From REEB95 sp963810055 (GTDB lineage: Bacteria; Pseudomonadota; Alphaproteobacteria; ATCC43930; CGMCC-115725), in NCBI GenBank assembly GCA_963810055.1, contig CAWEME010000004.1:124001-188000 (forward strand): a stretch of DNA of 64,000 nucleotides, given 5' to 3'. Position numbers and translations under genes: made by a program. A model generated the notes under the pieces. It had not been told where the DNA came from, did not search any database, and saw nothing but the letters and a program-made list of their open reading frames with translations. Position 1 is the stretch's first letter, and each line of letters opens with the position of its first letter. Shown here piece by piece: positions 40,113 through 50,277 of the stretch.

Positions 40113-41141
40113 ATGATGCGCTCAAGGACAAGACTGGCGCCGATGAAACTGGCGGTATTGCTGGCCACGGCACTGCTGCTTGGGACGCCGCCCACCCGCG
40201 CCGACGAGCCTTACAAGCTCCGCATCGGCTGGGTGGTGGTGCCGGCCTCGCTCGAGCCGATCTATTTCGCCAAGGACGGCATCGCCCGGAACAACGGCAA
40301 GAGTTACGTGCTCGACCCGATTCATTTCGCCGGCACGACGCAGCAGATGCAGGCGCTGGCCACCGGCGATCTTGATCTTGCCAACCTCGCCTATTCCGCG
40401 ATCGGTCTTGCCATCCAGAATGCCGGCCTCGACGATTTGCGCGTCATCTTCGACGGCGTCCAGGACGGCCATGACGGCTATTACAGCAACGAGTTCATGG
40501 TGCTGAAGGACGGGCCGGTCAAAACCGTGGCCGATCTCAAGGGCAAGGTGCTGGCGACCAACGCCATCGGCGCCGGGGTGGATATCGGCATGCGCGCCGT
40601 GCTGCGGCGCAACCATCTCGAGGACAAGCGCGACTACCAGGTGGTCGAAACCCAGTTCCCCAACATGAAGCAGCTGTTGCTGGATCATAAGGCGGATCTG
40701 ATCGTCGCCGTGCCGCCCTTCTCCTACGATCCCGAATTGCGCGCCAACGCCCGCACGCTGTTCACCCTGAAGGACGCCTTCGGCGTGACCCAGCTCACCG
40801 CCATGACCGCGCGCGCCAGCTTCATCAAGCAGCATCGCGCCGTCATCGTCGATTTCATGGAGGACGCGATCCGTGCCATCCACTGGTACACCGATCCCAA
40901 GAACCACGACGAGGCGGTGAAGATCGTGTCGGGCTTCATGCAGCGGCCACCCGCTTTGTTCCAGGACTGGCTCTTCACCAAGAAGGACGATTACCGCGAC
41001 CCGAACGGCAAGCCCGACCTGGCCGCCTTGCAGCGCAATCTCAACACCCAGAGATCGCTGGGCCTGCTCAACGCCGACATCGACGTGAAGAAATACAACG
41101 ATCTGAGCATGGAGCAAGAGGCGGCGCAGCGCGTTAAATAG
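40113..41141 (+). CDS. Periplasmic solute-binding protein, NMT1/SsuA-like, 342 aa
   Basis: Signal peptide to about residue 31 (LATALLLGTPPTRADE). Mature part KLRIGWVVVPASLEPIYFAK, FAGTTQQMQALATGDLDLAN, VKTVADLKGKVLATNAIGAG and DLIVAVPPFSYDPELRANAR fits the NitT/TauT-type (NMT1-like) ABC binding proteins for sulfonates, aromatic acids or thiamine precursors. Good ribosome site (GGGGAGG 6 bases upstream). No matching permease or ATPase gene adjoins; the Liv genes further on have their own binding protein. Divergent from the hydrolase-LLM pair. Confidence 0.85.
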   Translation: MMRSRTRLAPMKLAVLLATALLLGTPPTRADEPYKLRIGWVVVPASLEPIYFAKDGIARNNGKSYVLDPIHFAGTTQQMQALATGDLDLANLAYSAIGLAIQNAGLDDLRVIFDGVQDGHDGYYSNEFMVLKDGPVKTVADLKGKVLATNAIGAGVDIGMRAVLRRNHLEDKRDYQVVETQFPNMKQLLLDHKADLIVAVPPFSYDPELRANARTLFTLKDAFGVTQLTAMTARASFIKQHRAVIVDFMEDAIRAIHWYTDPKNHDEAVKIVSGFMQRPPALFQDWLFTKKDDYRDPNGKPDLAALQRNLNTQRSLGLLNADIDVKKYNDLSMEQEAAQRVK

Positions 41142-41333
41142 CCGCCAATTGCCCAAGTCTAGCTTGTTGAATTCCCTCGGAGATTGATGAATTGAGGCAG
41201 ATCAATGCGCCGCCGGTGGCGCGCCCTTCTCATGCCGGGGCATGAGCCCGCTTCGTCCTTGAATGTTGGCGGGAGGGAGAAAGCGCGTGAGGAACGATCG
41301 GTCTAGATACGGCGCCAAGCCGAAGCGAGCCGA

Positions 41334-42221
41334 ATGAAGACGTTTGAATACGTCAAAGCCAAGGATGCTGGACATGCCGTGGCGCTGCTGGCCAAGCACG
41401 GGCGCGCCGCCAGGATTCTTGCCGGTGGGACCGATCTGCTGGTCGAGCTGAAATCCCCGGCCGACGCGCCGGAGGTGGTCATCGACATATCGCGCGTGGC
41501 CGAGCTCAAGGGCATCGCCGTCACCGATGACGGCCTCCGGCTGGGCGCGCTGGTCACGCATTCCGAGATCATGGGTTCGGCGCTGATCCGCGACGTCTTT
41601 CCCGGCCTGGTCGAGGCGGCGCGTTCCATCGGAGCGGTGCAAACCCGCAATCTCGCCACGCTGGGCGGCAATCTGGTGTCCTGCGTGCCGTCCATGGACA
41701 GCGCCCCGATGCTGTTGGCGCTTGACGCACGCGTCACCGTGGCGGGCCCCGGCGGACGCCGCCGGATACCGCTCCAGGAATTCTTCGTCGGCCCGCGCAA
41801 GACTTCCCTGGGACCCGATGAACTGCTGGTCGAGATCGTCATCCCGAAGCGGCATGTCGGCAAGCCGGCCGCCTTCCAGAAATTCGGCCTGCGCAAGGGA
41901 CAAGCCTTGGCGCTGGTCAATGCGGCGGCGAGTTTTTGGATCGACTGGGACAAAAACAGCTTCCGCGAGATTAGGATTGCGCTCGGCGCCGTCGCGCCGA
42001 CCGTCATCCGAGCCGCCAAGGCCGAGGCCTATCTCGAAGGCCGCCCGATCACCCTTGAGGCGATGGAAGAGGCGGGCCGCCTTGCCGCGACCGAAGCGAA
42101 GCCGATCAGCGATTTCCGCGCCAGCGCCGGATACCGGCGCGACCTGATCGCCGTGCTGGCGAAACGCGCGTTGGAAAGCGCCCATGCGCGGGCGATCGAG
42201 AAGACGAGGGTCCATGCTTGA
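41334..42221 (+). CDS. Molybdenum hydroxylase FAD subunit (CoxM-like), 295 aa
   Basis: Medium subunit of a xanthine-dehydrogenase-family enzyme. FAD-binding RILAGGTDLLVELKSP, and IGAVQTRNLATLGGNLVSCV (the second FAD motif), then SMDSAPMLLALDARVTVAGP. Intact. First of three overlapping genes M-S-L; its end overlaps the start of the iron-sulfur subunit by 8 bases. These enzymes hydroxylate N-heterocycles, aldehydes or CO, or reduce hydroxybenzoyl-CoA; the substrate is set by the large subunit. Confidence 0.92.
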   Translation: MKTFEYVKAKDAGHAVALLAKHGRAARILAGGTDLLVELKSPADAPEVVIDISRVAELKGIAVTDDGLRLGALVTHSEIMGSALIRDVFPGLVEAARSIGAVQTRNLATLGGNLVSCVPSMDSAPMLLALDARVTVAGPGGRRRIPLQEFFVGPRKTSLGPDELLVEIVIPKRHVGKPAAFQKFGLRKGQALALVNAAASFWIDWDKNSFREIRIALGAVAPTVIRAAKAEAYLEGRPITLEAMEEAGRLAATEAKPISDFRASAGYRRDLIAVLAKRALESAHARAIEKTRVHA

Positions 42222-42732
42222 CGTTGCCATGATCGTCAATGGCGAAAGGCGGACGGCCTCCGTGCCGCCCGAAACGACCCTGCTTAAGTTGCTGCGGGAT
42301 CATTTCAATCTCACCGGCGCCAAGCTCGGCTGCGACGTGGGCGATTGCGGGGCGTGCACCGTGATCGTCGACGGCCAGCCGGTGAACGCCTGTCTGATGC
42401 TGGCCGGGCAGGCCGACGGCTGCCAGGTGCTCACGATCGAGGGCCTCGCCACGCAGGACCAGCTGCATCCGCTCCAGAAGACGATCGAGGAGAGCGGCGC
42501 CCTGCAATGCGGATTTTGCGGCCCCGGGGTCATCCTCTCCGCGAAGTCCCTGCTCGACCAGAATCCCGATCCGACGCCGCAGGACATCCGCGAGGCGCTC
42601 GCCGGGAATTTGTGCCGGTGCACGGGCTACGCCAAGTTCATCAAAGCCGTGCAGGATGCGGCGGCGATGCTGCGCGGCAAGGCTCCGGCCCAATCGCGCC
42701 GGCTGGAAGCGGGCGGGCAACGCCATGGATGA
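42214..42732 (+). CDS. Molybdenum hydroxylase 2Fe-2S subunit (CoxS-like), 172 aa
   Basis: Two [2Fe-2S] clusters: the plant-ferredoxin-type set in GCDVGDCGACTVIVDGQPVN AC (Cys at about 44, 49, 52 and 64) and the helical-domain set in LQCGFCGPGVILSAKSLL and NLCRCTGYAKFIKAV. Normal length with a short basic tail. Start MLDVAMIVNGERR at 42,214 overlaps the M subunit; the 3' end overlaps the L subunit start by 8 bases. Confidence 0.94.
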   Translation: MLDVAMIVNGERRTASVPPETTLLKLLRDHFNLTGAKLGCDVGDCGACTVIVDGQPVNACLMLAGQADGCQVLTIEGLATQDQLHPLQKTIEESGALQCGFCGPGVILSAKSLLDQNPDPTPQDIREALAGNLCRCTGYAKFIKAVQDAAAMLRGKAPAQSRRLEAGGQRHG

Positions 42733-45135
42733 CAAGCCGAAAGTCGCCGAACAGGAGCGCCTAGAACTCGCCGACAAGTTGCGCAGGGCGGAAGAGACCA
42801 TGCGGCTGCCGGCCGTCCCTCCGCGCGAGAACCTCCCGGTCGAATCTCACGTCTTGCAGCCCGGCCAGCAGTTCCGCGTCGTGGGCGAACGCGTGACGCG
42901 GCCGGACAGCCGCATGCACGGCCTCGGTCTGACCAGGTATATCGACGATCTCTCTTTCCCCGGCATGCTTTTCGCCAAGATCAAACGCGCGGGGATCGCG
43001 TCGGCCCGCATCAAGCGCATCGACACCAGCGCGGCGGAAGCCATGCCGGGCGTGATGGCGGTGCTCACTGGCCGCGAAATCCCGGTCAATTCCTTCGGGC
43101 CGTCCTTTCAAGACCAGCCGGTGCTGGCCGACGAGATCGTGCGCTACGCCGGGGACGGCGTCGCCGCGGTGGCGGCCGTCACCGAGCAGATCGCGGAGGA
43201 AGCCGCCCAAAAGATCACCGTCGAATACGAGACTCTTCCGGCGGTGTTCGATCCACTCGAGGCCATGCGGGAAGATTCGCCACGGGTGCATCCGCCCAAC
43301 AGCAACATCTACACCAGCAAGGTGATCCGCCGCGGCGACGTCGAGAAGGGCTTCGCGCAGTCTGACCATATCTTCGAGGGCCGGTTTTCGACTCAGATGG
43401 TGGAGCACGTGCCGCTCGAGCCGCATGCGGCGATCGCCGACTGGGATGCCAATGGCCGCCTCACGCTGTGGGTGACGATCGGGCGGATCACGCTCGCGCG
43501 CGCCGATCTCGCGCGCACGCTGAAGCTGCCGATGAACCGGGTCCGCATGATCGCGACCATCGTCGGCGGCAATTTCGGCGGCAAGAACGAGATCACCCAG
43601 GAACCGGCCCTCGCCCTCCTGTCTAAGAAGACCGGGCGGCCGGTCAAGGGCGTGTTCACGCGCGGCGACGAATTCATCTCGACCACCACGCGCCATCCTT
43701 TCGTCATGGAGTACAAGTCCGGCATCACCAAGGACGGCCGTATCCTGGCGCGCAAGGTGCGCCTCATCCTCGACGGCGGCGCCTATTGCTCGTGGAGCGA
43801 GACGACGCTCGGCAAGGCCTGCATCCTCTCCTGCGGCCCGTACCGGATCGACAACATTCTGGCGGAGGCGTTCGTGGTCTACACCAACAAGACCATGACG
43901 GGCGCCATGCGCGGATTTGGCGCCCCGCAAGTGTGCTTTGCCTACGAGTCGCACATGGACGACATCGCCAAGGCGCTCGGCATCGACCCGCTCGCCATCC
44001 GGCTGCGCAACGCATTCGAGGAAGGCTCCGTCAGCCCCACCGGCCAGGTGCTGCAGAGCGTGGTCGTGAAGGAGTCCCTGCTCAAGGCGGCCGACCGGTT
44101 CGGCTGGGAGACGCGGTCGTGAAACGGCGCGGACGCGGCATCGCCTGCATGTGGTATCCGATCGGCTTCACGGTTTCGGCCAACCCGAGCGCCGCCGTGG
44201 TGAAGGTGAACGAGGACGGCACCGCCACCGTGCTCACCGGCACGGTGGAAACCGGCCAAGGCTCGCTCGCCGTGCTCGGCCAGATCGCCGCCGAAGCGCT
44301 CGGCATCGCCGCCGACGACGTGTTTGTGGTCTCGGCCGATACCGACACCACGCCGATGGATACCGGCGCGATCGCCAGCCGCACGACCTACGTCACCGGC
44401 AACGCCATCAAGCTGGCGGCGGAAAACGCGAAGGCCATTCTGTTCGAGGTGGCCGCCCAAGTGCTCGGCGTCATACCGACTCAGCTCGAGGCGCGCGACC
44501 GCAAGATCGAGGTGAAGGGATTTCCGCAGCACAGCGTCGCGATCGGCGAGATCGCCAAGCGCGCCCAGATCACCCTCGGGCAGCCGCCGATCGGGAGCGC
44601 GTCGTGGAATCCGCCGACCGTCGCCATGGATCCGGAGACCGGACAAGGCAAGCCGTTCAGCACCTATGTCTACGCGACGCAGATCGCCGAGGTGGACGTC
44701 GATGACGAGACGGGCGAAGTCGACGTGCTCCGCATCGCCGCGGCGCATGACTGCGGCACGCCGATCAACCCCATGCTGGTGGAAGGACAGGTCGAGGGCG
44801 GCATCTCCATGGGCATCGGTTTCGCGTTGCAGGAGGAAATGCTGTTCGACGCCGCCGGACGGCAGATCAATCCCAACCTCACCAACTACATCATCCCGAC
44901 GTCTCTCGACATGCCCGAGATCGCCGTCGATATCGTCCCGAATTACGATCCGACCGGCCCCTTCGGCGCCAAGGGCGTCGGCGAGCCGAGCCTGGTGCCA
45001 ACCGCGGCGGCGATCCTCAATGCGATCCATGACGCGGTCGGCGTGCGCATCACATCCCTGCCCGCCACATCCGAAAAGATCCTGGCCGCGATCAAGGCCA
45101 AACGGGCGGAAGAGATCAGGCAAATCCCGGCCTGA
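42725..45135 (+). CDS. Molybdenum hydroxylase large (molybdopterin) subunit (CoxL-like), about 800 aa, one frameshift
   Basis: Binds the molybdenum-cytosine/pterin cofactor. Start at ATG 42,725. Motifs: RVTRPDSRMHGLGLTRYIDD, ATIVGGNFGGKNEITQEPAL, TMTGAMRGFGAPQVCFAYES (molybdopterin site), GTVETGQGSLAVLGQIAAEA, and the catalytic glutamate in GAKGVGEPSLVPTAA near the end. A one-base slip near 44,112 splits it between FGWETRS and KRRGRGIACMWYPIG; both sides are well conserved, so error is likely. The active-site loop lacks the Ser-Cys-Arg-like AYxCSFR text of CO dehydrogenase, so this is not a CO oxidiser. Confidence 0.9.
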
Positions 45136-45165
45136 CCGAAACCGCCCTCGCCCCTTCCCTGTCTC

Positions 45166-46039
45166 CTATCGTTTCAACAACGGGCTGCCGAAAAGGCCGG
45201 TCGGCCTGATGAGGAGGATCAGCAGCATGATGGCGAAAGGCGCCATCTGCGCCAGCGGCGCGTAAATGAGCGACCCCAGGGAGACGACCTGTCCGACCAA
45301 GAAGCTGGATACGAGAGTTCCCTTGATGCTCCCCAGACCGCCGATGATGACGACCATGAAAGCGAAGGCCATCAAATCGATCCCCATCTGGGGGTCCACC
45401 ATGACCAGCGGCGCATTCAGGCCGCCGGCCAGCCCGGACAGCCCGCCGGCGATGATGAAGGTGACGGTGAAGAGCCGGTACACGTTGATGCCGAGGCCCT
45501 CGACATGCTCGATGTCCTCGATGCCGGCACGGATCGCCTTGCCGATGATCGTCCGGTTCAGGAACAGCCAGATGCCGGCATAGACGAGCGCGGCGATGGC
45601 GACGATGACCAGACGATAGCCGGGGATATCCGTTCCGAGAATGTCGATCCGGGCATCGATTGGATCGGGCACCGGACGGGGAACCAGCCCCCAGAAGTAT
45701 TTGATGACCCCGATGCCGCCGATCAAAATGCCGAAGGAGGTGATCATGCTGAAGGTGATATCGCGTTCGTAGATGCGCAGGAAAACCAGCCGTTCCGCGG
45801 CAAAACCCGCGGCGCCCCCGACAGCCATCCCGCCGAGCACGCCGAGCCACAAATTTCCCGTCGCCAGGCTGACGGAGTAGGTGACGTAGGCGCCGACGTT
45901 GTAATAGAGCAGCTGGTCGAGGCTGATGACGCGCATCAGGCCGAAACAGAGGGAGAGCCCGATCGTGATGAGGAAAAAGATGCTCCCCAAGCTCAATCCG
46001 AAGATGATCCCCGAGATCAGCAGGTGTGCGATTGATCAT
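45166..46039 (-). CDS. livH: Branched-chain amino-acid-type ABC permease LivH, frameshift near start
   Basis: Inner-membrane permease: LSLGSIFFLITIGLSLCFGL, GFAAERLVFLRIYERDITFS, SFGILIGGIGVIKYFWG, KAIRAGIEDIEHVEGLGINV (the ATPase-coupling EAA-like loop) and IGGLGSIKGTLVSSFLVGQV. The natural N-terminus (AHLLISGIIFGLSLG) lies in a different frame from the ATG at 46,039, implying a slip near 46,028. That ATG overlaps the livM stop (ATGA). Convergent with the hydroxylase genes, ending 30 bases away. Substrate may be an amino acid or an aromatic/amide compound; the class is broad. Confidence 0.88.
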
Positions 46040-47021
46040 CCGCCCGTCACTCCATCCTGACCCGTCCTCGCAGGTGCGCGCGGGCGGAACAGCGTCTTGA
46101 GCAGGAGCGGTTCCAGCGTGCCCCAGATGCCTTTCTCTCCGGCGAGCATGACGAAGACCAGCAACATGCCGATGATCAGCTCCCAGTTGCCGAGGGTCTT
46201 GCTGATCAGGTCCTTCATGCCGGTGTAGGCGATCGCGCCGACGATCGGCCCGTACAGCGAGCCCACCCCGCCCGAATATCGTCACCACCACCGGGTCCGC
46301 GGCCCGCGACGGGCTGCCGATCTCCGGGCTCACGAAACCGAGATAAACGGCATACATCGCCCCGGCCAGAGCGGTCGTCGTATTGGCGATGACGAAGGCG
46401 ACCAGCCGGATGCGGAAGTTGCTGTAGCCGAGAAATCTCAGCTTGTCCTCGTTGATCTTGGCCGCGAGGCAGGCGGCGCCGAAGATCGAATCGTCGAGAT
46501 ATTTGTAAAACGCCCAAACGGCGAAAGCGACGAGGAGCGAGAAGATGAAGAACTGGTCCGGCCTGGACAGATCCAGCACGGGAGTGGACGAAAGGTTGGT
46601 CAGGAACCACAATCCGTTGTCGCCGTGGGTGACGTTCGCCAGAACATTCTCCATGAGATAGAAGATGATCACCGCCAGCGCGAGGTTCACCAGAGCGAAG
46701 TAGTCCTTGCGCAACCTGACGAACAGCGAGACCGACGGCGAAAGACACGACGATCCCCGCCACGACGCCGATCAGAATGCCGAGATAGGCATTGGTGCCG
46801 AAGTAGTAGAGATAAAATCGCCGCCGCATAGGCGCCCACCGCGAGATAAGCCGGCTGGCCGAACGATAAGAGGCCGACACGGCCCAGCAGGAAGTTGCAG
46901 CCGATGGTGTAGATCGAAAAGATCATGATCTCGTTGGCGAAGGGCAACGGCAGAAATACCCGCAGAGGGCCAGCAGCGAGAACGCCAGCAACAGGCCCCA
47001 CCACCATCGCAAGACGTTCAT
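46036..47021 (-). CDS. livM: Branched-chain amino-acid-type ABC permease LivM, four frameshifts
   Basis: Reconstructed by following conserved text across frames: MNVLRWWWGLLLAFSLLALC, then LPLPFANEIMIFSIYTIGCN and FLLGRVGLLSFGQPAYLAVG, then YYFGTNAYLGILIGVVAGIV, then LRKDYFALVNLALAVIIFYL and KLRFLGYSNFRIRLVAFVIA, and finally GGVGSLYGPIVGAIAYTGM. Slips lie near 46,953 (A run), 46,815 (A run), 46,737 and 46,275 (G run). All blocks are in the right order and spacing for LivM (about 328 aa). The homopolymer positions point to sequence error; decay of the gene cannot be excluded. Confidence 0.82.
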
Positions 47022-47172
47022 CGCCGGGCCCCCCCGGCGATCCTCTTGGTTGCGGCCTCGGCAAACGCTCTGCTCGATGCCGGACCTGCGGTGCCGGGCC
47101 GCCTCTTCGAAACATGGTTAGCCCTCCCAAACTCGACTGTCCCCGACCGTTGATTGCACCGCCTCGGGGTCT

Positions 47173-47869
47173 CTAGAGATACTTTTCGCAAACTTCGGGC
47201 CTGATCAACTCGCGGTCGGCGATCTCCGCCATGACGCGTCCGTCGTTCAAGGCGTACACCTTGTCGGCTATCGCGCACACCAGCGGGAGGTTCTGCTCGA
47301 CGATCACCAGCGCCGTTTTCTTGCTCAAGTCCCGGAAAACGTCCTTCAGGTGCTCCACGATGCTGGGGGCCAGGCCCTCGGTGGGCTCGTCGATCAACAA
47401 CAGGATAGGGCTGCCGAGTATCGCCCGGCCGATCATCAGCATCTGACGCTCGCCGCCGCTCAGATATCCCGCCTTGCGGTCCATGAGCTGTTTCAGCTTG
47501 GGGAAATAGTCGGTGACCTGATCCCAGTTGTAATCCTTGGTCGCGTAGCTGCCGAGTTCGAGGTTTTCCCTGACCGACAGATCGGAAAACACTTTCTTGT
47601 CCTGGGGAATGTATTTGATGCCCATGCCGGCGATGACGTAGGCCGCCAGGCCGATCAGGCTGGTCTTGTCCGACGCGATCGATCCCGAGGTCGGTTTCAC
47701 GAAGCCGGCGATGCTCTTGAGCAGGGTGGTCTTGCCGGCCCCGTTTCGGCCGACGCAAGCGACGACCTGGCCCGGCCGGACGTTCATGCCGACATCGAAG
47801 AGCACCTTCGATTCGCCGTAGGAGACGTTCAACCCGGCTGACCGTCAGGATGTCGGCGCCGTTCATCAT
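47173..47869 (-). CDS. livF: Branched-chain amino-acid-type ABC ATPase LivF, frameshift near start
   Basis: ATP-binding subunit: Walker A GRNGAGKTTLLKSIAGF, Q-loop YIPQDKKVFSDLSVRENLEL, signature YLSGGERQMLMIGRAIL, Walker B ILLLIDEPTEGLAPSIVEHL, and switch His replaced in context by LVIVEQNLPLV, as usual for LivF. The N-terminus MNGADILTVSR joins LNVSYGESKVLFDVG after a slip near 47,834 (CCC run). ATGATG at 47,869-47,864 overlaps the livG stop. Confidence 0.88.
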
Positions 47870-48665
47870 GAAACGGCGGTCCCGTTCGGGTCGCCAGAGG
47901 CTTCGATCTGCCAATAGCTTCTGCGCACTTCCGGATCCCGCAGACATTCCTCGCACCCGCCGTCGGCGATGATCCGGCCTTCGTGCATGACGGTAAGCCG
48001 CTGCAGGAAGTCCCGCACATGGGAGATCTTGTGCTCCACGATCAGGATGGTCTGTTGGCCGACGCGCCCGCGCAGGACGTCCAGGACTCCCTGAATCTCG
48101 GGTTCGGCCAGCCCCGCCAGGGGTTCGTCGAGCAGCAGCACCTTGGGCTCGGCCAGGATGGCCATGGCGATTTCCAGGCGCCTCTTTTCACCCAGGCTGA
48201 GGTGCTTGACCTGCCTGTCGCGCACGTCCTGCAGGTCGAAAGTTTCCAACGCCTCGACGATCTTCGGTTCTTCGCGTTGTTTCTTGCAGGTGTTGAGAAC
48301 CAGCCGAAGCAAGGACGAGTTCCTGTGCGCCCTGAAAAAGGAGAGCACCAGATTGTCGATCACGCTCAGATTGTCGAAAGTGGCCGTCAACTGAAAGGTG
48401 CGCATCATTCCCCGGGCGACCCGTTCCTGGGGCTGTCATGCGGGTGATGTCTTCGCCTCGGTAGCGGATCGATCCTTCGTCGGGCGTATAGTATCCCGTC
48501 AGAAGATTGAAAAACGTGGTCTTGCCGGCGCCGTTCGACCCGATGATTCCGGCGACCTCGTTCTCCATGCAACCGATAATTGACCCGGTTGACCGCAACC
48601 AGCGCGCCGAAACATTTCGTGACGCCTTCCGCCCTGATGATCTCGGCGCGTGCATCCGTGCTCAC
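47866..48665 (-). CDS. livG: Branched-chain amino-acid-type ABC ATPase LivG, two frameshifts
   Basis: Second ATPase. N-terminus STDARAEIIRAEGVTKCFGA LVAVNRVNY; slip near 48,568; then EVAGIIGSNGAGKTTFFNLL TGYYTPDEGSIRYRGEDITR (Walker A GSNGAGKTT); slip near 48,430 in a G run; then RTFQLTATFDNLSVIDNLVL, signature HLSLGEKRRLEIAMAIL, Walker B VLLLDEPLAGLAEPE, ILIVEHKISHVRDFLQRLTV. I choose GTG 48,665 (AAAGG 7 bases upstream); an in-frame ATG at 48,689 is the alternative. Order K-G-F-M-H is complete on this strand. Confidence 0.85.
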
Positions 48666-48783
48666 ATCTGAACCTTTTCCGATGGCCATCCCCGGCGCAT
48701 GCGGAAAACATGCGCCGGGGCGGACACTGACGAGATGCGCCCCACGGGAGGCGGGTCTCGCCTGCCCTGGGGCAGAGCCGGGT

Positions 48784-50030
48784 TCAGTAACCGAGCGACT
48801 GGAGCGTCGGCATGACGCTGTCGCCGCCCATGAGAACCCACCACGGTGAAAAGATCCCATTCGTTTTTCTGCTCGCCGGGGCCTTTCCCTTTAACCAGGA
48901 AAGCGGCGTACTTGTAGACGGCCGCGTGGTCCTGCCGCCAGTGGGCAGGCCCCTTGACCGTGTTGAAGTTGCCGCCGCCGGCCATCAGAGCGGCGGACAC
49001 CTTCTGCGGATCGAAGGATTTGGCCGCCTCGAACCCCCTGAACATCTCCATATAGGCGATGTACGAGATCGCCGCATAGGCATCGGGAGGCGTCCCGTAT
49101 TTCGCGCGGAACAGCGTGGTGAACGCTTGCGCGCTCTTCGCCACGTCCTTGTCCGGGAAGCCGCTCAGGTCATAGTAGAAATAGTGCATCGCGTAGACGC
49201 CTTGCAGAGCCTCGGGCGGCACGCCTTTGGCGACGACGTTGGTGATAAAGGCGTTGAAGATGGTCATTTCCTTGTTCAGACCCATCTCGTGGACCTGTTT
49301 CAGGAGCGCCACGGCATCGGCGCCGAATTGCGCGAATATGAAAACATCCGGCTTTGCCGCCTGAACCTTCTGCAAGGTGGTGGTGAAGTCGCTCGTTCCC
49401 AGCGAAACCTCGTCATAGCCGACGATCTCTGCGCCGTATTGCTTGGCGGCCGTCATAGACGCCGTCCCGGATGTCCCAACCAAAGCTGTCGGAGCGGGCC
49501 AGGAAGAAGATGCGCTTCTTGCCGAGCGTTTTGACGGCGGAAGTGCCGGCCATGTATCCGACCGTCCAGGGGCTATAGGCCGCCGCGAAGGTTGAATCGG
49601 CGAGCTTGCCCTTCTGAAAGCCCTCTTTTGACATCACGCACACCGGGAAGTAGGGCATCGGCTCCTTGATGGCGATGGAGTTGATGGCGTAGGCGAGCGG
49701 AGCCCAGGTCTGCCCGCCCACGCCCTTGACGCCTTCCGAAACCATGTAGCGGTAGCGCCGGACGCCGACATCCAGCTTGGCTTCGTCGTCGTCGACAATG
49801 CCTTCCACCGTCACCTTGCCCCAGGGCATGTTGAGTCCGCCCCGCTTGTTGATGACATCCACCGCCAGCAGCGCGCCCTGTTTCTGGGTTTCGGCCACCG
49901 CCGCAAAGGTTCCGGTGAGCGGAAGCAGGATGCCCACCTTGATGCTTTTGGGTTCATCCGCCCTGGCGACGCCATGACCCAACACGCTGAACAACATTAA
50001 AATCGCAAGAAAGCCCCATAACCGTTTCAT
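48784..50030 (-). CDS. livK: Liv-type ABC periplasmic binding protein, two frameshifts
   Basis: Type I periplasmic binding protein of about 415 residues. Signal peptide MKRLWGFLAILMLFSVLGHG VARA; ribosome site AGGAG upstream of ATG 50,030. Mature text IKVGILLPLTGTFAAVAETQ KQGALLAVDVINKRGG, then KKRIFFLARSDSFGWDIRDG, slip near 49,455, TAAKQYGAEIVGYDEVSLGT, FIFAQFGADAVALLKQVHEM, and after a slip near 48,840 the end GGDSVMPTLQSLGY with a stop at 48,784. The NFNTVKGPAHWRQDHAAVYK segment is typical of the subgroup binding amide/urea or aromatic ligands, but the ligand is not assignable. First gene of the operon. Confidence 0.85.
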
Positions 50031-50277
50031 CCCATCTCCTCCTGTCGGTAGATCGTTGCCGCATCGGGCCAATCGGCGCGCCGATGCCGCAACAGCGTGG
50101 GTGTTTGCCGCTTCTAAATTCGACCTAAAGCCTGCGAACCCCCATCGAACCAAAGACCACAATCGTTTTGGCGGGTCCTTGATCTACATCAAGCCGGGAT
50201 TCTCGGGCTAAACCGGCCGTTTTCCACGGGGCGGCGGTCCCGGCCGCAAACCCAATCCGGACTCGGCAGTCCGAGGG

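Noticed and set aside
42725..45135. CO dehydrogenase (CoxMSL)
   Set aside because: Subunit order and folds fit, but the large subunit lacks the AYxCSFR active-site loop of form I CO dehydrogenase, so only the broader hydroxylase family is assigned.
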